Shown here piece after piece: positions 42,642-51,060 of a stretch of 62,294 nucleotides of DNA; positions within the stretch are counted from its first letter, which is position 1; each line of letters begins with the position of its first letter. The notes beneath the pieces were generated by a model that had not been told where the DNA came from, did no database searches, and worked only from the letters and a program-made list of their open reading frames with translations. This DNA is from a virus, in IMG/VR virus record IMGVR_UViG_3300028608_000014, positions 1-62,294 of that record, one strand, 5' to 3'. A program made the position numbers and the translations under genes.

Positions 42642-42692
42642 GCTGCGCTACACACAACCACAGGAGCAAGATAATTCTATCAGCCCCGGAAT

Positions 42693-42911
42693 TTAGTCAA
42701 CAAAGCCGATGTGCACCGTTTCAGTGCGGGCGTAGAGTTCGCCGTCCTTGCCCATTTCGACCACCTTGTTGGTGCCGTTGAAGATGAAATTCTCCAGTTC
42801 CACGCCGTCATAGGTGACGGTCATGGACCGCGCCCGGTTGGGGTCAATTCCAAGCTGCCGGAATGAATCCATTAGCGCCGTGCGGGAAATCAATTCAGGG
42901 GTTTTTGTCAT
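42693..42911 (-). CDS. Hypothetical virion-region protein, 72 aa
   Basis: Start MTKTPELISR at 42911 has AGGACCGAG upstream; the longer frame would start inside the terminator hairpin. Contains DGVELENFIFNGTNKVVEMG. Lies between capsid and connector genes and is expressed as a separate short gene. Function unknown. Confidence 0.6.
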   Translation of the reverse strand: MTKTPELISRTALMDSFRQLGIDPNRARSMTVTYDGVELENFIFNGTNKVVEMGKDGELYARTETVHIGFVD

Positions 42912-42931
42912 TGCTCGGTCCTGTCCGGCCG

Positions 42932-42970
42932 CGAGAAAGCCCCGCCGAGATGTTCTCATCGGCGGGGCTA
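42932..42970 (-). terminator. Terminator after the major capsid gene
   Basis: AGCCCCGCCGA (42938-42948) pairs perfectly with TCGGCGGGGCT (42959-42969), followed on the minus strand by TTTCTC. It would reduce transcription past the capsid gene. Confidence 0.8.
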
Positions 42971-42985
42971 TCCTCGATCAGCCTG

Positions 42986-44155
42986 TTACGGGGTGTTGAA
43001 CTGGCTCGGTGCCGCTGCCGCCTCGGTGCCCTTGGAGGCCAGGAGAGCCTGGCCGTTGAGGAACGCGCCGGAGACAACGTGCCTGATCCTGTACTCGATG
43101 GAATCGTTCAGCAGCGAGCCTTCCAGGCCCGGGACTTCCCCGCCGCCGATGTACTTGCCGGTGTCCGAGGAGATCCGCAGGTCCGGGCGTTCGTTGTTCT
43201 GCAGGAACGCCACGGCGAGGGACTTGCGGGTGCCGTCGAAGCCCTTGTCCGGCACCAGGTACCAGGTGGTGCCCGCGCTGGCGGACTGGTCGATTTCCTC
43301 CAGCCAGTCGCTGGAGGTCAGTGCGACGTCGGAGTTGGAGGTCTTGGCCTTGACCTCCGTGGTGTTGCCCGCGTTCCGGATGGTCAGTTCCTGGATGCCC
43401 AGGATGTACTCGGCCTGGTCCCGCATGGAGGTGGGGACGATGAGGCGGAACCTCGGGACGGAGACCTTGCGGCCGTTGACCCGGCGGGCGCGGATCGCCT
43501 TCTTGGCCAGCACCAGCGCGTCCAGGGACAGCTTGTATTCCTTGTTGAACAGTGTGCCGGTGGCGTTCAGGTTGCCGTTCTCGGTGCGGAACGTGGTGGC
43601 GTTGGGGCCGGTCTTGGAGACCAGGATGCCGTAGGCCTGGGTGTCCTCGGTGCGGGAGGCGTAACGGACCAGCTCGCCGGGGATCTGCGAGATGGTGTTC
43701 CACTCATCGTTGATAACCATCTCCCAGCCGAAGCCGAAGCGGGCACCTTTCTTGGAGAGCGCCACACCGGCAGCGGAGGTCGTGAACCCGAACATCGGGT
43801 ACTCGGTGCCTTCAGGGATGTTCGGCAGCGAGCCGGGCATCGTCTCTTCGCCGCCGTTTTCAGTCAGCTGGATGTCGTCATCGAACAGCAGCTCGCGCAG
43901 GAACTGCGGGCGGAAGTCGGTGAACGTCAGCCGGGTGGCGAAATCCGTCCACGTCGGGGTCAGCTGGGCATACTGCGCCTGCAGCTTCTGCGTGGTGCCG
44001 ATCTGGAATGCGGCGGCCAGGTCCGAGCTGGCGAAGGACTCGGTGATGTAGGCGGAGCCGTCCACCACCGCCTTGATGCGGCCCTGGGCGGCGCGGTCGC
44101 CTTCAAGAGCGGCACCGAAGATCTTTCCAGCTTCCTGGATGGTCTGAATACGCAT
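42986..44155 (-). CDS. Major capsid protein
   Basis: 389 residues. Features of HK97-fold capsid proteins related to Mu gpT/actinophage capsids: helical N-terminal arm, ITESFASSDLAAAFQIGTTQ, then FRPQFLRELL, and C-terminal FLQNNERPDLRISSD. It lies between decoration and connector genes and ahead of a strong terminator, as expected for the most abundant protein. Confidence 0.9.
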   Translation of the reverse strand: MRIQTIQEAGKIFGAALEGDRAAQGRIKAVVDGSAYITESFASSDLAAAFQIGTTQKLQAQYAQLTPTWTDFATRLTFTDFRPQFLRELLFDDDIQLTENGGEETMPGSLPNIPEGTEYPMFGFTTSAAGVALSKKGARFGFGWEMVINDEWNTISQIPGELVRYASRTEDTQAYGILVSKTGPNATTFRTENGNLNATGTLFNKEYKLSLDALVLAKKAIRARRVNGRKVSVPRFRLIVPTSMRDQAEYILGIQELTIRNAGNTTEVKAKTSNSDVALTSSDWLEEIDQSASAGTTWYLVPDKGFDGTRKSLAVAFLQNNERPDLRISSDTGKYIGGGEVPGLEGSLLNDSIEYRIRHVVSGAFLNGQALLASKGTEAAAAPSQFNTP

Positions 44156-44170
44156 TGGTGGGTGCCTTCC

Positions 44171-44590
44171 TTACGCGCCGTCAGCGACGATGCCGCCGTT
44201 GAGGATCTTGACGTTGACGGGGCCGAGCGCGGCACCCTTGGCACCGAGGGCAGCGCCGAACAGCTTGGTGCCGGCAGCTGCAGTAATCTGCAGGGAACTG
44301 TCGGAGGTCTTGATGTAGACCGGAGTGCCGTAGGCGGTGACTCCCGTGACATTCAGAATGGCCGAGCCCTTCAGGGCAGCGGAGGCAAAGCCGGGCTTGT
44401 TGCCGATGCCGCCGGAGGGCTGGGTCTGGGTCACGCCGTAGCCGACGTCGATGGTCTGCGTGGCAGAGCCTTCATCGGTCACGGTGACGGCATTCAGAAT
44501 GCCCACGCGGACAGGGGAACCGGCGCGGGTGCCCGAAGGGACCGGAAGCGAAAGGTATTCCGCTTCCTTGAAAACAAAGTTCTTAGCCAT
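44171..44590 (-). CDS. Capsid decoration/head fibre-base protein (DUF2190-like)
   Basis: 139 residues starting MAKNFVFKEAEYLSLPVPSG. Beta-rich with TQTIDVGYGV and GTPVYIKTSDS; this pattern matches DUF2190-type proteins encoded directly before major capsid genes. It probably stabilises the capsid. Confidence 0.8.
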   Translation of the reverse strand: MAKNFVFKEAEYLSLPVPSGTRAGSPVRVGILNAVTVTDEGSATQTIDVGYGVTQTQPSGGIGNKPGFASAALKGSAILNVTGVTAYGTPVYIKTSDSSLQITAAAGTKLFGAALGAKGAALGPVNVKILNGGIVADGA

Positions 44591-44610
44591 TTGCCATAAG
44601 CCTTTCAGAG

Positions 44611-44624
44611 GTAGGACGTCCTAC
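44611..44624. promoter_or_regulatory. Perfect 14-bp palindrome upstream of decoration gene
   Basis: GTAGGACGTCCTAC. The minus strand reads GATGTAGGACGTCCTA here, identical over 16 bases to the plus strand at 5758-5773. A TATTAT sequence lies just upstream on the minus strand and could be a -10, placing the palindrome at the transcription start. Confidence 0.55.
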
Positions 44625-44674
44625 ATCATTAATTCAATAATAGCGCATTTGCATTTGCGCCTAAGCGGGGAATA

Positions 44675-44723
44675 GGGCGGGGTATTCGCCTCGGACAATT
44701 GCTCGCTGGTAAATACCCCGCCC
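44675..44723 (-). other. 12-bp hairpin between protease/scaffold and decoration genes
   Basis: GGGCGGGGTATT (44675-44686) pairs perfectly with AATACCCCGCCC (44712-44723). No U-run. Placed where expression must change from scaffold to capsid; likely attenuation or mRNA processing. Confidence 0.6.
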
Positions 44724-44779
44724 TTGCCGCACTGCCCCGAAAGACCGCCTGCAGCGGGCGAGATATGACCACCTCCCGG

Positions 44780-45187
44780 CTAGTCCCCGTAAATGGAAGC
44801 CCCGATGCTCTTTTTGGTTTCCTGGAGGTCCGATACCTCGTGGCCGGAGAAATTCCTTCCGGCTTCTTCGAGAATCGTCTTGGAATAGTCCTTTTCGGCG
44901 GTGACGGCTTCGGCCAGATCCTTGCCGAGCTTTACGGCGTCGAGCACACGGGCCTGGCCGGCGGGCGGAAGGCCGGACTCGGCCAGCTGCTTGGCGACGT
45001 CCAGCGGGTCAACCTCGGGGGCCTTGGCGGCTTCCTCGGCCTCCTTGCGGGCGGTCTCGGCAAGGTCCGCCTTCTCCTTGTCGTCCTTGTCGGCGCGCTC
45101 CACCAGCGTGGCCACGGCGGCGGCGGTCTGCTTGCTGGACTCCACGAGAGCGTCCAGGGCTGCGGCAAGTTCCTTGGGCAGTTCCAT
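44780..45187 (-). CDS. Nested scaffolding protein (internal in-frame start)
   Basis: An in-frame ATG at 45187 (MELPKELAAAL) is preceded by GAGGAACAA, a good ribosome binding site inside the protease gene. The 135-residue product would be the coiled-coil scaffold (Lys/Glu/Ala-rich, residues 20-80), as lambda Nu3 is nested in gene C. Confidence 0.7.
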   Translation of the reverse strand: MELPKELAAALDALVESSKQTAAAVATLVERADKDDKEKADLAETARKEAEEAAKAPEVDPLDVAKQLAESGLPPAGQARVLDAVKLGKDLAEAVTAEKDYSKTILEEAGRNFSGHEVSDLQETKKSIGASIYGD

Positions 45188-45727
45188 TTGTTCCTCTTTC
45201 TTATGGGACTCTGCGTCACTCTCGGAAGCAGAAATCTTGCGCTCGGATTCGAGCAGGGTGTCGAAGCCGCCACCGGCTCCGGGGGTGGTCACCACGTCAA
45301 CGGAGTGCACGGCCGTGAACCGGGCCAGTTCCATGCCGTTGTCGCCTTCGGACATTTCGCCTTCGGCCCGGATCGACATTCCGATAACCCCGGCCTCGGC
45401 ACGTTCCTTGATAAAGTCCTGGTGCTCGGAAAAGAATGTGGCCTTGGCATAAAGGTCTTTCCCGTCGTATTCCGCGTCCTCGGAAAGGTAGCCGATAATG
45501 TCGCGCACCCGGCGTTCCGGCTGGCTCCTTTTATCCTCGGCACTCGGGTGGTTCTCGTAAATCCGGATGCCGCTTCGGAAAAGGCCCTTGCCGGACTCCA
45601 GCGCCTCTTTCGGATACCAGGCCGAGGAGCCCTGCCGGTCGCCCTCAATAATCTTGATGCGCCACGATTTCCCGGTGAGCTGGTCAGGCGCAATTCGCCC
45701 CGCCTCGACAATTTGCTGCACGGACAT
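44780..45727 (-). CDS. Capsid maturation protease with scaffold domain
   Basis: 315 residues. The N-terminal 170 have protease-like features: FRSGIRIYENHPSAEDK with a His, VIGMSIRAEGEM with the nucleophile-type Ser, and ARFTAVHSVDVVTTPGA. The C-terminal 135 residues are a charged coiled coil, as in scaffolds. An internal start makes the scaffold alone. Located between portal/fibre genes and decoration gene. Confidence 0.85.
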   Translation of the reverse strand: MSVQQIVEAGRIAPDQLTGKSWRIKIIEGDRQGSSAWYPKEALESGKGLFRSGIRIYENHPSAEDKRSQPERRVRDIIGYLSEDAEYDGKDLYAKATFFSEHQDFIKERAEAGVIGMSIRAEGEMSEGDNGMELARFTAVHSVDVVTTPGAGGGFDTLLESERKISASESDAESHKKEEQMELPKELAAALDALVESSKQTAAAVATLVERADKDDKEKADLAETARKEAEEAAKAPEVDPLDVAKQLAESGLPPAGQARVLDAVKLGKDLAEAVTAEKDYSKTILEEAGRNFSGHEVSDLQETKKSIGASIYGD

Positions 45728-45751
45728 AAAGGTGTCTCCAATCCTCGTTTA

Positions 45752-45776
45752 CCAGTTTAGCAGTTTGGTATTTAGA
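45752..45776 (-). promoter_or_regulatory. Late motif upstream of protease/scaffold gene
   Basis: Minus strand TAAATACCAAACTGCTAAACTGG includes TG-C-TAAACT; 25 bp from the ATG at 45727. Confidence 0.6.
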
Positions 45777-45813
45777 GAATTGGAGACACAGGAGTAAATA
45801 CTAAAGGGCGCTA

Positions 45814-46551
45814 TTACCCGGTGACCGTCCATCCCTTCGCCGTGGCGATGGACCGGTTACAGGCCCCCGAGCCGGGGGTGCCGCTGATCGTGACGACCGC
45901 GCCGCCCAGCGCCGTGCCGAGGCTGGTGAACAGGGTGTTGAGGCGCGTCGCGTCCAAGTTGCTGTTCTGCACGCTGAAGCTGGCCCGCATTCCGCCCATC
46001 GTCAGGTTGGTCAGCCCCGAGCAACTCTGGAACACGCCGCTGGCGGACGTGACGTTGCCCAGACTCGTGAGGTTCGCGGTCGCGAAGGGGCTGCCGCAGT
46101 ACGCGAACATCTCGAAGATGTCCGTGGCGGCAGGCAGGTCAAGCGTCGCGCTAGTCAGCAAGTGTGCACCGCCATTCGGCGAGAACGTGGACCGCAGGGT
46201 CTGCGCCGCGCTGAAATTCCACGGCGGCAGGGCGGTAATCTTCTTGACACCGAAGAATGCCCCGTTGAAGTTCGTCACGTTTGAGGTGTTCCATGCCGGG
46301 ACGGTGGCCAGCAACGTGTCGTTCCTGAAAATGTCGATGAGCGAGGTGGCACTGGACGTGTCGATCATGGGCGCTTCGACCAGCGCTGGCAGGTCCTTAA
46401 ACAGGCCGGTCAGCGAAGTCTGTCCGGCGGTGTTGAGGGGGAACGGAATCTTGTCGATCAAGTTGAGCAGGACCGTCTGCCCTGCCGTGGGCGTGCGGGT
46501 GGCGGCGGGTACGGCCTGAAATCCGCTTGCGGTCTTGATGTAGAAGGTCAT
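45814..46551 (-). CDS. BspA-like leucine-rich repeat protein (head fibre?)
   Basis: 245 residues with DUF285/BspA-type repeats: SSATSLIDIFRND, AWNTSNVTNFNGAFFG, KITALPPWNFSAAQTLRSTF and LDLPAATDIFEMFAYCGS, then GNVTSASGVFQSCSGLTNL. Such repeats form solenoids used in surface adhesion. Its place between portal and protease genes, next to the collagen-like gene, suggests a capsid-borne fibre rather than a tail fibre. Confidence 0.75.
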   Translation of the reverse strand: MTFYIKTASGFQAVPAATRTPTAGQTVLLNLIDKIPFPLNTAGQTSLTGLFKDLPALVEAPMIDTSSATSLIDIFRNDTLLATVPAWNTSNVTNFNGAFFGVKKITALPPWNFSAAQTLRSTFSPNGGAHLLTSATLDLPAATDIFEMFAYCGSPFATANLTSLGNVTSASGVFQSCSGLTNLTMGGMRASFSVQNSNLDATRLNTLFTSLGTALGGAVVTISGTPGSGACNRSIATAKGWTVTG

Positions 46552-46554
46552 GGC

Positions 46555-46941
46555 TCAGCCCGCCGTGTTGAAGAACAGGTCGTAGGTGGCGGCGTTCGCG
46601 GGCTGCACCGAGCCGATCCAGTAGACGGCGGCCACTCCGGAGGGCCGGGCAACGTTCGCGTCCGCGCCATGGCTCACGGTAACTATGACGTTCGACGGCG
46701 CAGTGCCTGCTGGACCTGCTGGCCCCGCCGCTCCGGTGGCTCCGGGACTTCCGGCAGGGCCAGCCGGGCCGGGGACGGTTGAGGCAGCCCCAGCAGGCCC
46801 CTGCGGTCCAGGTACAGTGGATGCGGCCCCGGCAGGCCCGGCAGGCCCGGCGGGGCCTGCCGGGCCTGGTGTGGCAACCAGTTCGGCTTTGATCTTCTCC
46901 AGCTTGCGGGCAATCATCAGGTCGGTGAATGCGTTGGACAT
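46555..46941 (-). CDS. Collagen-like head fibre protein
   Basis: 128 residues. A helical N-terminus (1-24) is followed by about 19 Gly-X-Y triplets (residues 25-82, GPAGPAGPAGPAG and variants), then a 45-residue beta-like domain. Collagen repeats form trimeric shafts; the ends would be attachment and trimerisation domains. The next gene product has LRR-type repeats, so the two may form one fibre. Confidence 0.85.
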   Translation of the reverse strand: MSNAFTDLMIARKLEKIKAELVATPGPAGPAGPAGPAGAASTVPGPQGPAGAASTVPGPAGPAGSPGATGAAGPAGPAGTAPSNVIVTVSHGADANVARPSGVAAVYWIGSVQPANAATYDLFFNTAG

Positions 46942-46955
46942 TGGGTGTTCTCCTT

Positions 46956-48494
46956 CTAAACTTTCGCGCCGGAACGCCCGGCCCTGGTGGCGTCCGAACG
47001 GTAGGAGTTGTCCCCGTTGGAAGGGTTGTAGTTGTCCGGCTGCTCGGCGGCCTTGGCCTTCATCTCGGCGTCGGCCTTCGCCTGCTCGGCCTGTTTGGTC
47101 ATCTGCAGGATCAGGTTGCCCAGTTGCTCCTCGGTGGGCACAGCGGAGTCCAGATCGAGGTCGAAGGCATGGATGAGCATGTCCCGGACCTCCTCGGCGG
47201 AGAACACGTTCAGCGCGGCGGCCTGGACAATGGACTGGATCTGCCGGTAGACGGCCTCCTCGCTGATCTTGGGGAACTTCACCTCGATGTCCATGCCGAA
47301 GTAGGTGAAGACCTGTTCGAAGAACGCCTTGTGCTCGGCCTGGCGTTCCTTGAAGATCTTCTCGTTGGTTCCGGTCAGGGTCTCGGCCGAGGCGCGGTTG
47401 GCTTCCCCGGCGTCGGCCGTCAGTTCGTTCAGCGGCACGTTCAGGCCGGCCGCGACGTACCCGGCCAGCGGGATGCCCGCCTTGAAGTCCACCGAGCCTC
47501 CCGTGCGGCCCAGCGCGGAGATGGTGGCCCCCTGCGAGGCGAGGAAGGTGGCCCCGACATGGTTGGGCTCGCCCGTGTGCGGGTCCAGCGTGGGGCTGGT
47601 GCCCACCTTGGCCGCCGCCGCCCTGACGGTGGAGGTGGCCGGGGCCGTGACCTTGAAGGCGTACCGGGCGTAGGACTTCACCAGCGAGGCCTGGGTCTCA
47701 AGGAACTCCTTGTGCGCCTTGGCCCAGCTCATGACCGAGAGCACGTCGGGGACGCCCCAGCGCCAGCCGGACTGCTTGTTGGGGTTGGACACCGCGATGG
47801 CGCTGGACCAGTCCACCGGCTTGCCTCGCCAGCGGCGCGGGCGGCCGTAGACCTCGGCGTCGTAGTCGGTGGCCGGGTAGTACACAGTGTTGTGCTCCAC
47901 CACATCGGTGCTCTCATCGGTCTGGGAGGAGACCACGGAGTCCCACTCGCGCCGGTAGAACCAGATCTCCTCGAAATTGTCCGGGTTGTTGATGGTCCCG
48001 GTGATCTGGTGCAGCGGGATTCGCTGGACGCGGGGCTTGGGCAGCTTGGTCAGCAGCAGGAAGAAATTGCCGTCGGTGCCCAGGCACATCTCCATCTCGG
48101 AGTGCGCCTTGGGCGAGACCAGCCACTTCTTGTTGTCCGGGAACTCGAAGAACTCCTTGTAGCTCTCCGCGCCCTTGAACTCCACGCCGCCGCCCCAGAT
48201 GTAGGCGGTGCGCACGTTCATGCCGCGCTTGACCAGCGGGTTGATGGTGACCAGCGCCCGGGTGATGACGGAGTTCTTCTTGGCTGACTCCAGCGGGTAC
48301 TCGGTGCCGTTGTAGTCCTCGCCCAGCGGCTTCCAGCCGATGTCCTCCATGCGCAGCAGCGCGTCCCGGAGGGATTCCTGCAGGTATTCCAGGCCGTTCT
48401 GCAGGGCGGTGTTATTCTCCCGGAGTTCGGCAAGCTCGCGCAGGGAGGAGGGTGCTTCCGCAAGCTTTACCTGCGTGCGACGGTTCCTGGCCAA
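46956..48494 (-). CDS. Portal protein
   Basis: 512 residues. N-terminal LRELAELRENNTALQNGLEYLQ, then ALVTINPLVKRGMNVRTAYIWG, WGVPDVLSVMSWAKAHKEFLE and EANRASAETLTG, all typical of actinophage portals. It forms the dodecameric packaging ring. Preceded by the large terminase, as usual. Confidence 0.92.
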   Translation of the reverse strand: MARNRRTQVKLAEAPSSLRELAELRENNTALQNGLEYLQESLRDALLRMEDIGWKPLGEDYNGTEYPLESAKKNSVITRALVTINPLVKRGMNVRTAYIWGGGVEFKGAESYKEFFEFPDNKKWLVSPKAHSEMEMCLGTDGNFFLLLTKLPKPRVQRIPLHQITGTINNPDNFEEIWFYRREWDSVVSSQTDESTDVVEHNTVYYPATDYDAEVYGRPRRWRGKPVDWSSAIAVSNPNKQSGWRWGVPDVLSVMSWAKAHKEFLETQASLVKSYARYAFKVTAPATSTVRAAAAKVGTSPTLDPHTGEPNHVGATFLASQGATISALGRTGGSVDFKAGIPLAGYVAAGLNVPLNELTADAGEANRASAETLTGTNEKIFKERQAEHKAFFEQVFTYFGMDIEVKFPKISEEAVYRQIQSIVQAAALNVFSAEEVRDMLIHAFDLDLDSAVPTEEQLGNLILQMTKQAEQAKADAEMKAKAAEQPDNYNPSNGDNSYRSDATRAGRSGAKV

Positions 48495-48535
48495 TGAAAC
48501 TCCTAAAGTCCGAGGCTAAAAGGAATAGCCATTCC

Positions 48536-48560
48536 CCAGTTTATCAAGTGGGTATTTAGT
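48536..48560 (-). promoter_or_regulatory. Late motif upstream of portal gene
   Basis: Minus strand CTAAATACCCACTTGATAAACTGG has TTGATAAACT (extended -10 TG-A-TAAACT), 42 bp before the portal ATG. Confidence 0.6.
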
Positions 48561-48580
48561 GATTTCTTCGTACAGGGTTA

Positions 48581-50074
48581 TCAATACATCGAAATAGACA
48601 TTTCCTGCTCGGCCAGAAATTGCTCCATGCCGATCTCGAAGGTTTCCCCGATTTTCAGTTTCGACACCGGATCTTTCGGGTCCACCGGCAGGTCCGCGCA
48701 GGCGTACATGGCCGCGTCGGCAAAGTCGGGGGACTTCACGCCGCGCCGGATCATGTCATCCTTGGACTCGATCTGGACGGCCCCGCGCGGGCTGAATTTG
48801 TACTGGATGCCCTCCAGCTCCTCCTTCAGGGACTTGTCGCCGTACTCCATGTCGATGTGGCCGGTGGCCATCTTCTCGCGCAGGGTGTCGTAGGCGTAGG
48901 CGCGGTAGTTGGCCCACTTGTCCAGGTCCGGGGACGCCGCATTGCCCACCAGGCCGATGGTCTCCCAGCGCGAAATGGCCAGCCGGGTCACCTGGTCATA
49001 GACGCCCGCGCCGATGCCCACGCCGTCGATCCGGACCTCATCGACGCCCAGCTTGATGGCCCATTCCACGATCCGCTCGGCCGTCTCCACGGTGTCCTTC
49101 TTGCCCCACTTATCCACCAGGCGGAGCACACCGTCGTGCCAGCTGTAGAGCACCGTGTAGTCCGCGCCGAAGCGGGCGATGTCGCAGCCGAGCTTGGGCT
49201 TGGATTCCGGGTCAGGCCGCAGCGTGGTGTTGATGGCGTTGGCCAGGGTCTTCTGGCTGAACAGCGTGTTGATGCCCTGGCCGGGGAACTCGCCCAGCAC
49301 CTTGGACATGTAACGGGCCGAGTCCTCGCCCCACTCGCGCTTCTTCTCCTCCACCCATTCGGGGGAGATCAGGCCGTCCTTGGCGTCCTCGGGCAGGTAC
49401 TCCCCGGTGAAGTTGGGGGTATCGAAGGCCGAGATGGTGATCTTGGACCAGCCGTTGTCGTCGTCCGCGAAGATCTTGCCCAGCTCGGAGGCGGGATCAT
49501 CGGGGTTGGCGATGGCCAGGATGCGGTCATTTTTACCCGTGGTGATGGTGGCAACGCCGGTCCACAGCGATTCCGCGATGCCGCAGGCCTCATCGAGCAC
49601 CGCGAGGACACCCTGCCGGCGGTGGATGCCCTGGAAGCCGTGCTGATTGGTGTCCGAGGGCTTGCGGCCGAAGCCCACGATACGGCCGCCGACGTCCTTC
49701 CACTCATCGTCCATGGTGATCTTGCCGGGCAGGTCGTACTTGGCCGACAGGGTGCGCAGGTACTCCCAGAGGATCTTGTTGACCTGCTCATAGGTGGGCG
49801 CGGTGGAGACCACGATGGCGTCCAGCTCGATCCGGGTGTCCACCCACCAGGCGATGACCACCGAGGCGGTGAAGGACTTGCCCGAGGCGTGGCAGGACTT
49901 GACCGCCGTTTTCTTGTTGGCGATCAGTGAGTTGGCGATCTCGATCTGCTTGGACCACAGGTGGATGCCGAGCCGCTCCCGCGCCCAGAGCGCGATGTCA
50001 TGCCGGTAGCAGTCCAGTTTCTGGCGGTGCGCGAGCCCGAGGGCCGCGCCCTGCATGGCCGCATGGATGCTCAT
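48581..50074 (-). CDS. terL: Terminase large subunit
   Basis: 497 residues. Walker A SCHASGKSF (60-68), Walker B AVLDEACG (158-165) and coupling SNPD-like ANPDDPAS. The nuclease half has CDIARFGADYTVLYSW (about 298-315), with an Asp at the usual catalytic position, and DEVRIDGVGIGAGVYDQV. It drives ATP-dependent packaging and cuts concatemers. Confidence 0.95.
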   Translation of the reverse strand: MSIHAAMQGAALGLAHRQKLDCYRHDIALWARERLGIHLWSKQIEIANSLIANKKTAVKSCHASGKSFTASVVIAWWVDTRIELDAIVVSTAPTYEQVNKILWEYLRTLSAKYDLPGKITMDDEWKDVGGRIVGFGRKPSDTNQHGFQGIHRRQGVLAVLDEACGIAESLWTGVATITTGKNDRILAIANPDDPASELGKIFADDDNGWSKITISAFDTPNFTGEYLPEDAKDGLISPEWVEEKKREWGEDSARYMSKVLGEFPGQGINTLFSQKTLANAINTTLRPDPESKPKLGCDIARFGADYTVLYSWHDGVLRLVDKWGKKDTVETAERIVEWAIKLGVDEVRIDGVGIGAGVYDQVTRLAISRWETIGLVGNAASPDLDKWANYRAYAYDTLREKMATGHIDMEYGDKSLKEELEGIQYKFSPRGAVQIESKDDMIRRGVKSPDFADAAMYACADLPVDPKDPVSKLKIGETFEIGMEQFLAEQEMSISMY

Positions 50075-50304
50075 TCGCTCTCCCTCACCACCTTCAGGTG
50101 GTACTGCAGAGTCTCGAACGCGGCGGTGTCCTCATACACGTCCCACATCAGGTGCAGCAGGTCCAGCGTCAGGCCGTAGGAGTTGCCCATTGCAGCGAAC
50201 AGCCGGGTCTTGATGGCGGCCCAGTCCGGCTCCGCGCCGTCGCGTGCGTAGAACAGGTCCAGGATCTCGCAGGCGTCGGGGGTGAAATGCTCGGCCGCGC
50301 TCAT
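50071..50304 (-). CDS. Hypothetical protein between terminase subunits, 77 aa
   Basis: Helical and acidic (EILDLFYARDGAEPDWAAIK...). It overlaps both neighbouring terminase genes by ATGA, so it is probably part of the packaging unit. No family recognised. Confidence 0.65.
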   Translation of the reverse strand: MSAAEHFTPDACEILDLFYARDGAEPDWAAIKTRLFAAMGNSYGLTLDLLHLMWDVYEDTAAFETLQYHLKVVRESE

Positions 50305-50852
50305 GCTCCCTGCTCCTCGGGGTGCGCCGAGAGGGCCTTCTGCGCCTCGGCAAGGAAGGTGGTGTCGAAGTTGTCCAGTACCTCGCCCCGGATGGCCTTC
50401 AGGGTCTTGCCCTTGTCAAAGGCGATCTCCAGCTGCTGCTTGAAGTTGCCCTGCAGCGTCATCATGGCGTTCAGAATGATCTGTGTCTGGGCCTTGGTCA
50501 GTTCCACCAGGGCGTCCTGGGCCTCGGTCTTACGGGCCTTGTTCAGCGCCTGCAGGGCCTCGATCCGGTCGAAAATCTTCAGGAACAGTTCCAGATCCTC
50601 GGCCGTGGCGGCGGAATTGGCCCGCTGGTGTGCCATCACGAGGAGCTTTTCGAGCCGGATCAGGTGCAATACCCACTGTTCCTCGGGGCTCATCACCGCG
50701 CGGGACTCGATGTATTCTTTCCACGCCCGCACAGCCTCATCGACGGAAATGTCCTGCTCGGTCGCAATTTCCTCGAAGGTATAACCCTCGCTGCGGCGGT
50801 CCACCACAATCGTGGTGAGCATATCCACGGTGTTTTCGATGTTTTCCGCCAT
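50301..50852 (-). CDS. Terminase small subunit-like protein
   Basis: 183 residues. An HTH is likely in the first 50 residues (EGYTFEEIATEQDISVDEAVRAW), followed by two long helices (60-110 and 120-165), as in small terminases that recognise the packaging site. Located two genes before the large subunit. The ATG lies 6 bases after a -10-like TAAGCT. Confidence 0.75.
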   Translation of the reverse strand: MAENIENTVDMLTTIVVDRRSEGYTFEEIATEQDISVDEAVRAWKEYIESRAVMSPEEQWVLHLIRLEKLLVMAHQRANSAATAEDLELFLKIFDRIEALQALNKARKTEAQDALVELTKAQTQIILNAMMTLQGNFKQQLEIAFDKGKTLKAIRGEVLDNFDTTFLAEAQKALSAHPEEQGA

Positions 50853-50856
50853 GGAA

Positions 50857-50878
50857 CCAGCTTATTACAAATGCACAT
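50857..50878 (-). promoter_or_regulatory. Late promoter-like motif at terminase start
   Basis: Minus strand ATTTGTAATAAGCTGGTTCC precedes the ATG at 50852; TAAGCT then six bases then ATG fits a leaderless transcript. Confidence 0.45.
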
Positions 50879-50913
50879 CTGCAATTCATAAATACAGAGG
50901 CATCAATTACAAA

Positions 50914-50947
50914 GCAAAAGGCTCCGGCCCTTATGAGGGCCGGAGCC
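50914..50947 (-). terminator. Minus-strand terminator
   Basis: GGCTCCGGCCCT (50920-50931) pairs perfectly with AGGGCCGGAGCC (50936-50947); on the minus strand TTTTGCTTT follows. It sits just downstream of the 24-aa membrane peptide gene and upstream of the terminase gene. Confidence 0.85.
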
Positions 50948-50985
50948 TGCGCCCGGATGGCATGGGGGTTACCGGACGCAGGGGC

Positions 50986-51060
50986 TCAGATGCGCCGGAC
51001 CAGCAGAACAATCAGCACGATGATGGCAACAACGACGAGTATGTACATCAGGTTGTCCAT
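50986..51060 (-). CDS. 24-aa single-span membrane peptide
   Basis: ATG at 51060, stop at 50986; starts MDNLMYILVVVAIIV and ends LVRRI, one hydrophobic helix with a basic end. TAAACT lies 6 bases before the ATG, fitting a leaderless mRNA, and a perfect terminator follows. Too short to be certain. Confidence 0.5.
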   Translation of the reverse strand: MDNLMYILVVVAIIVLIVLLVRRI

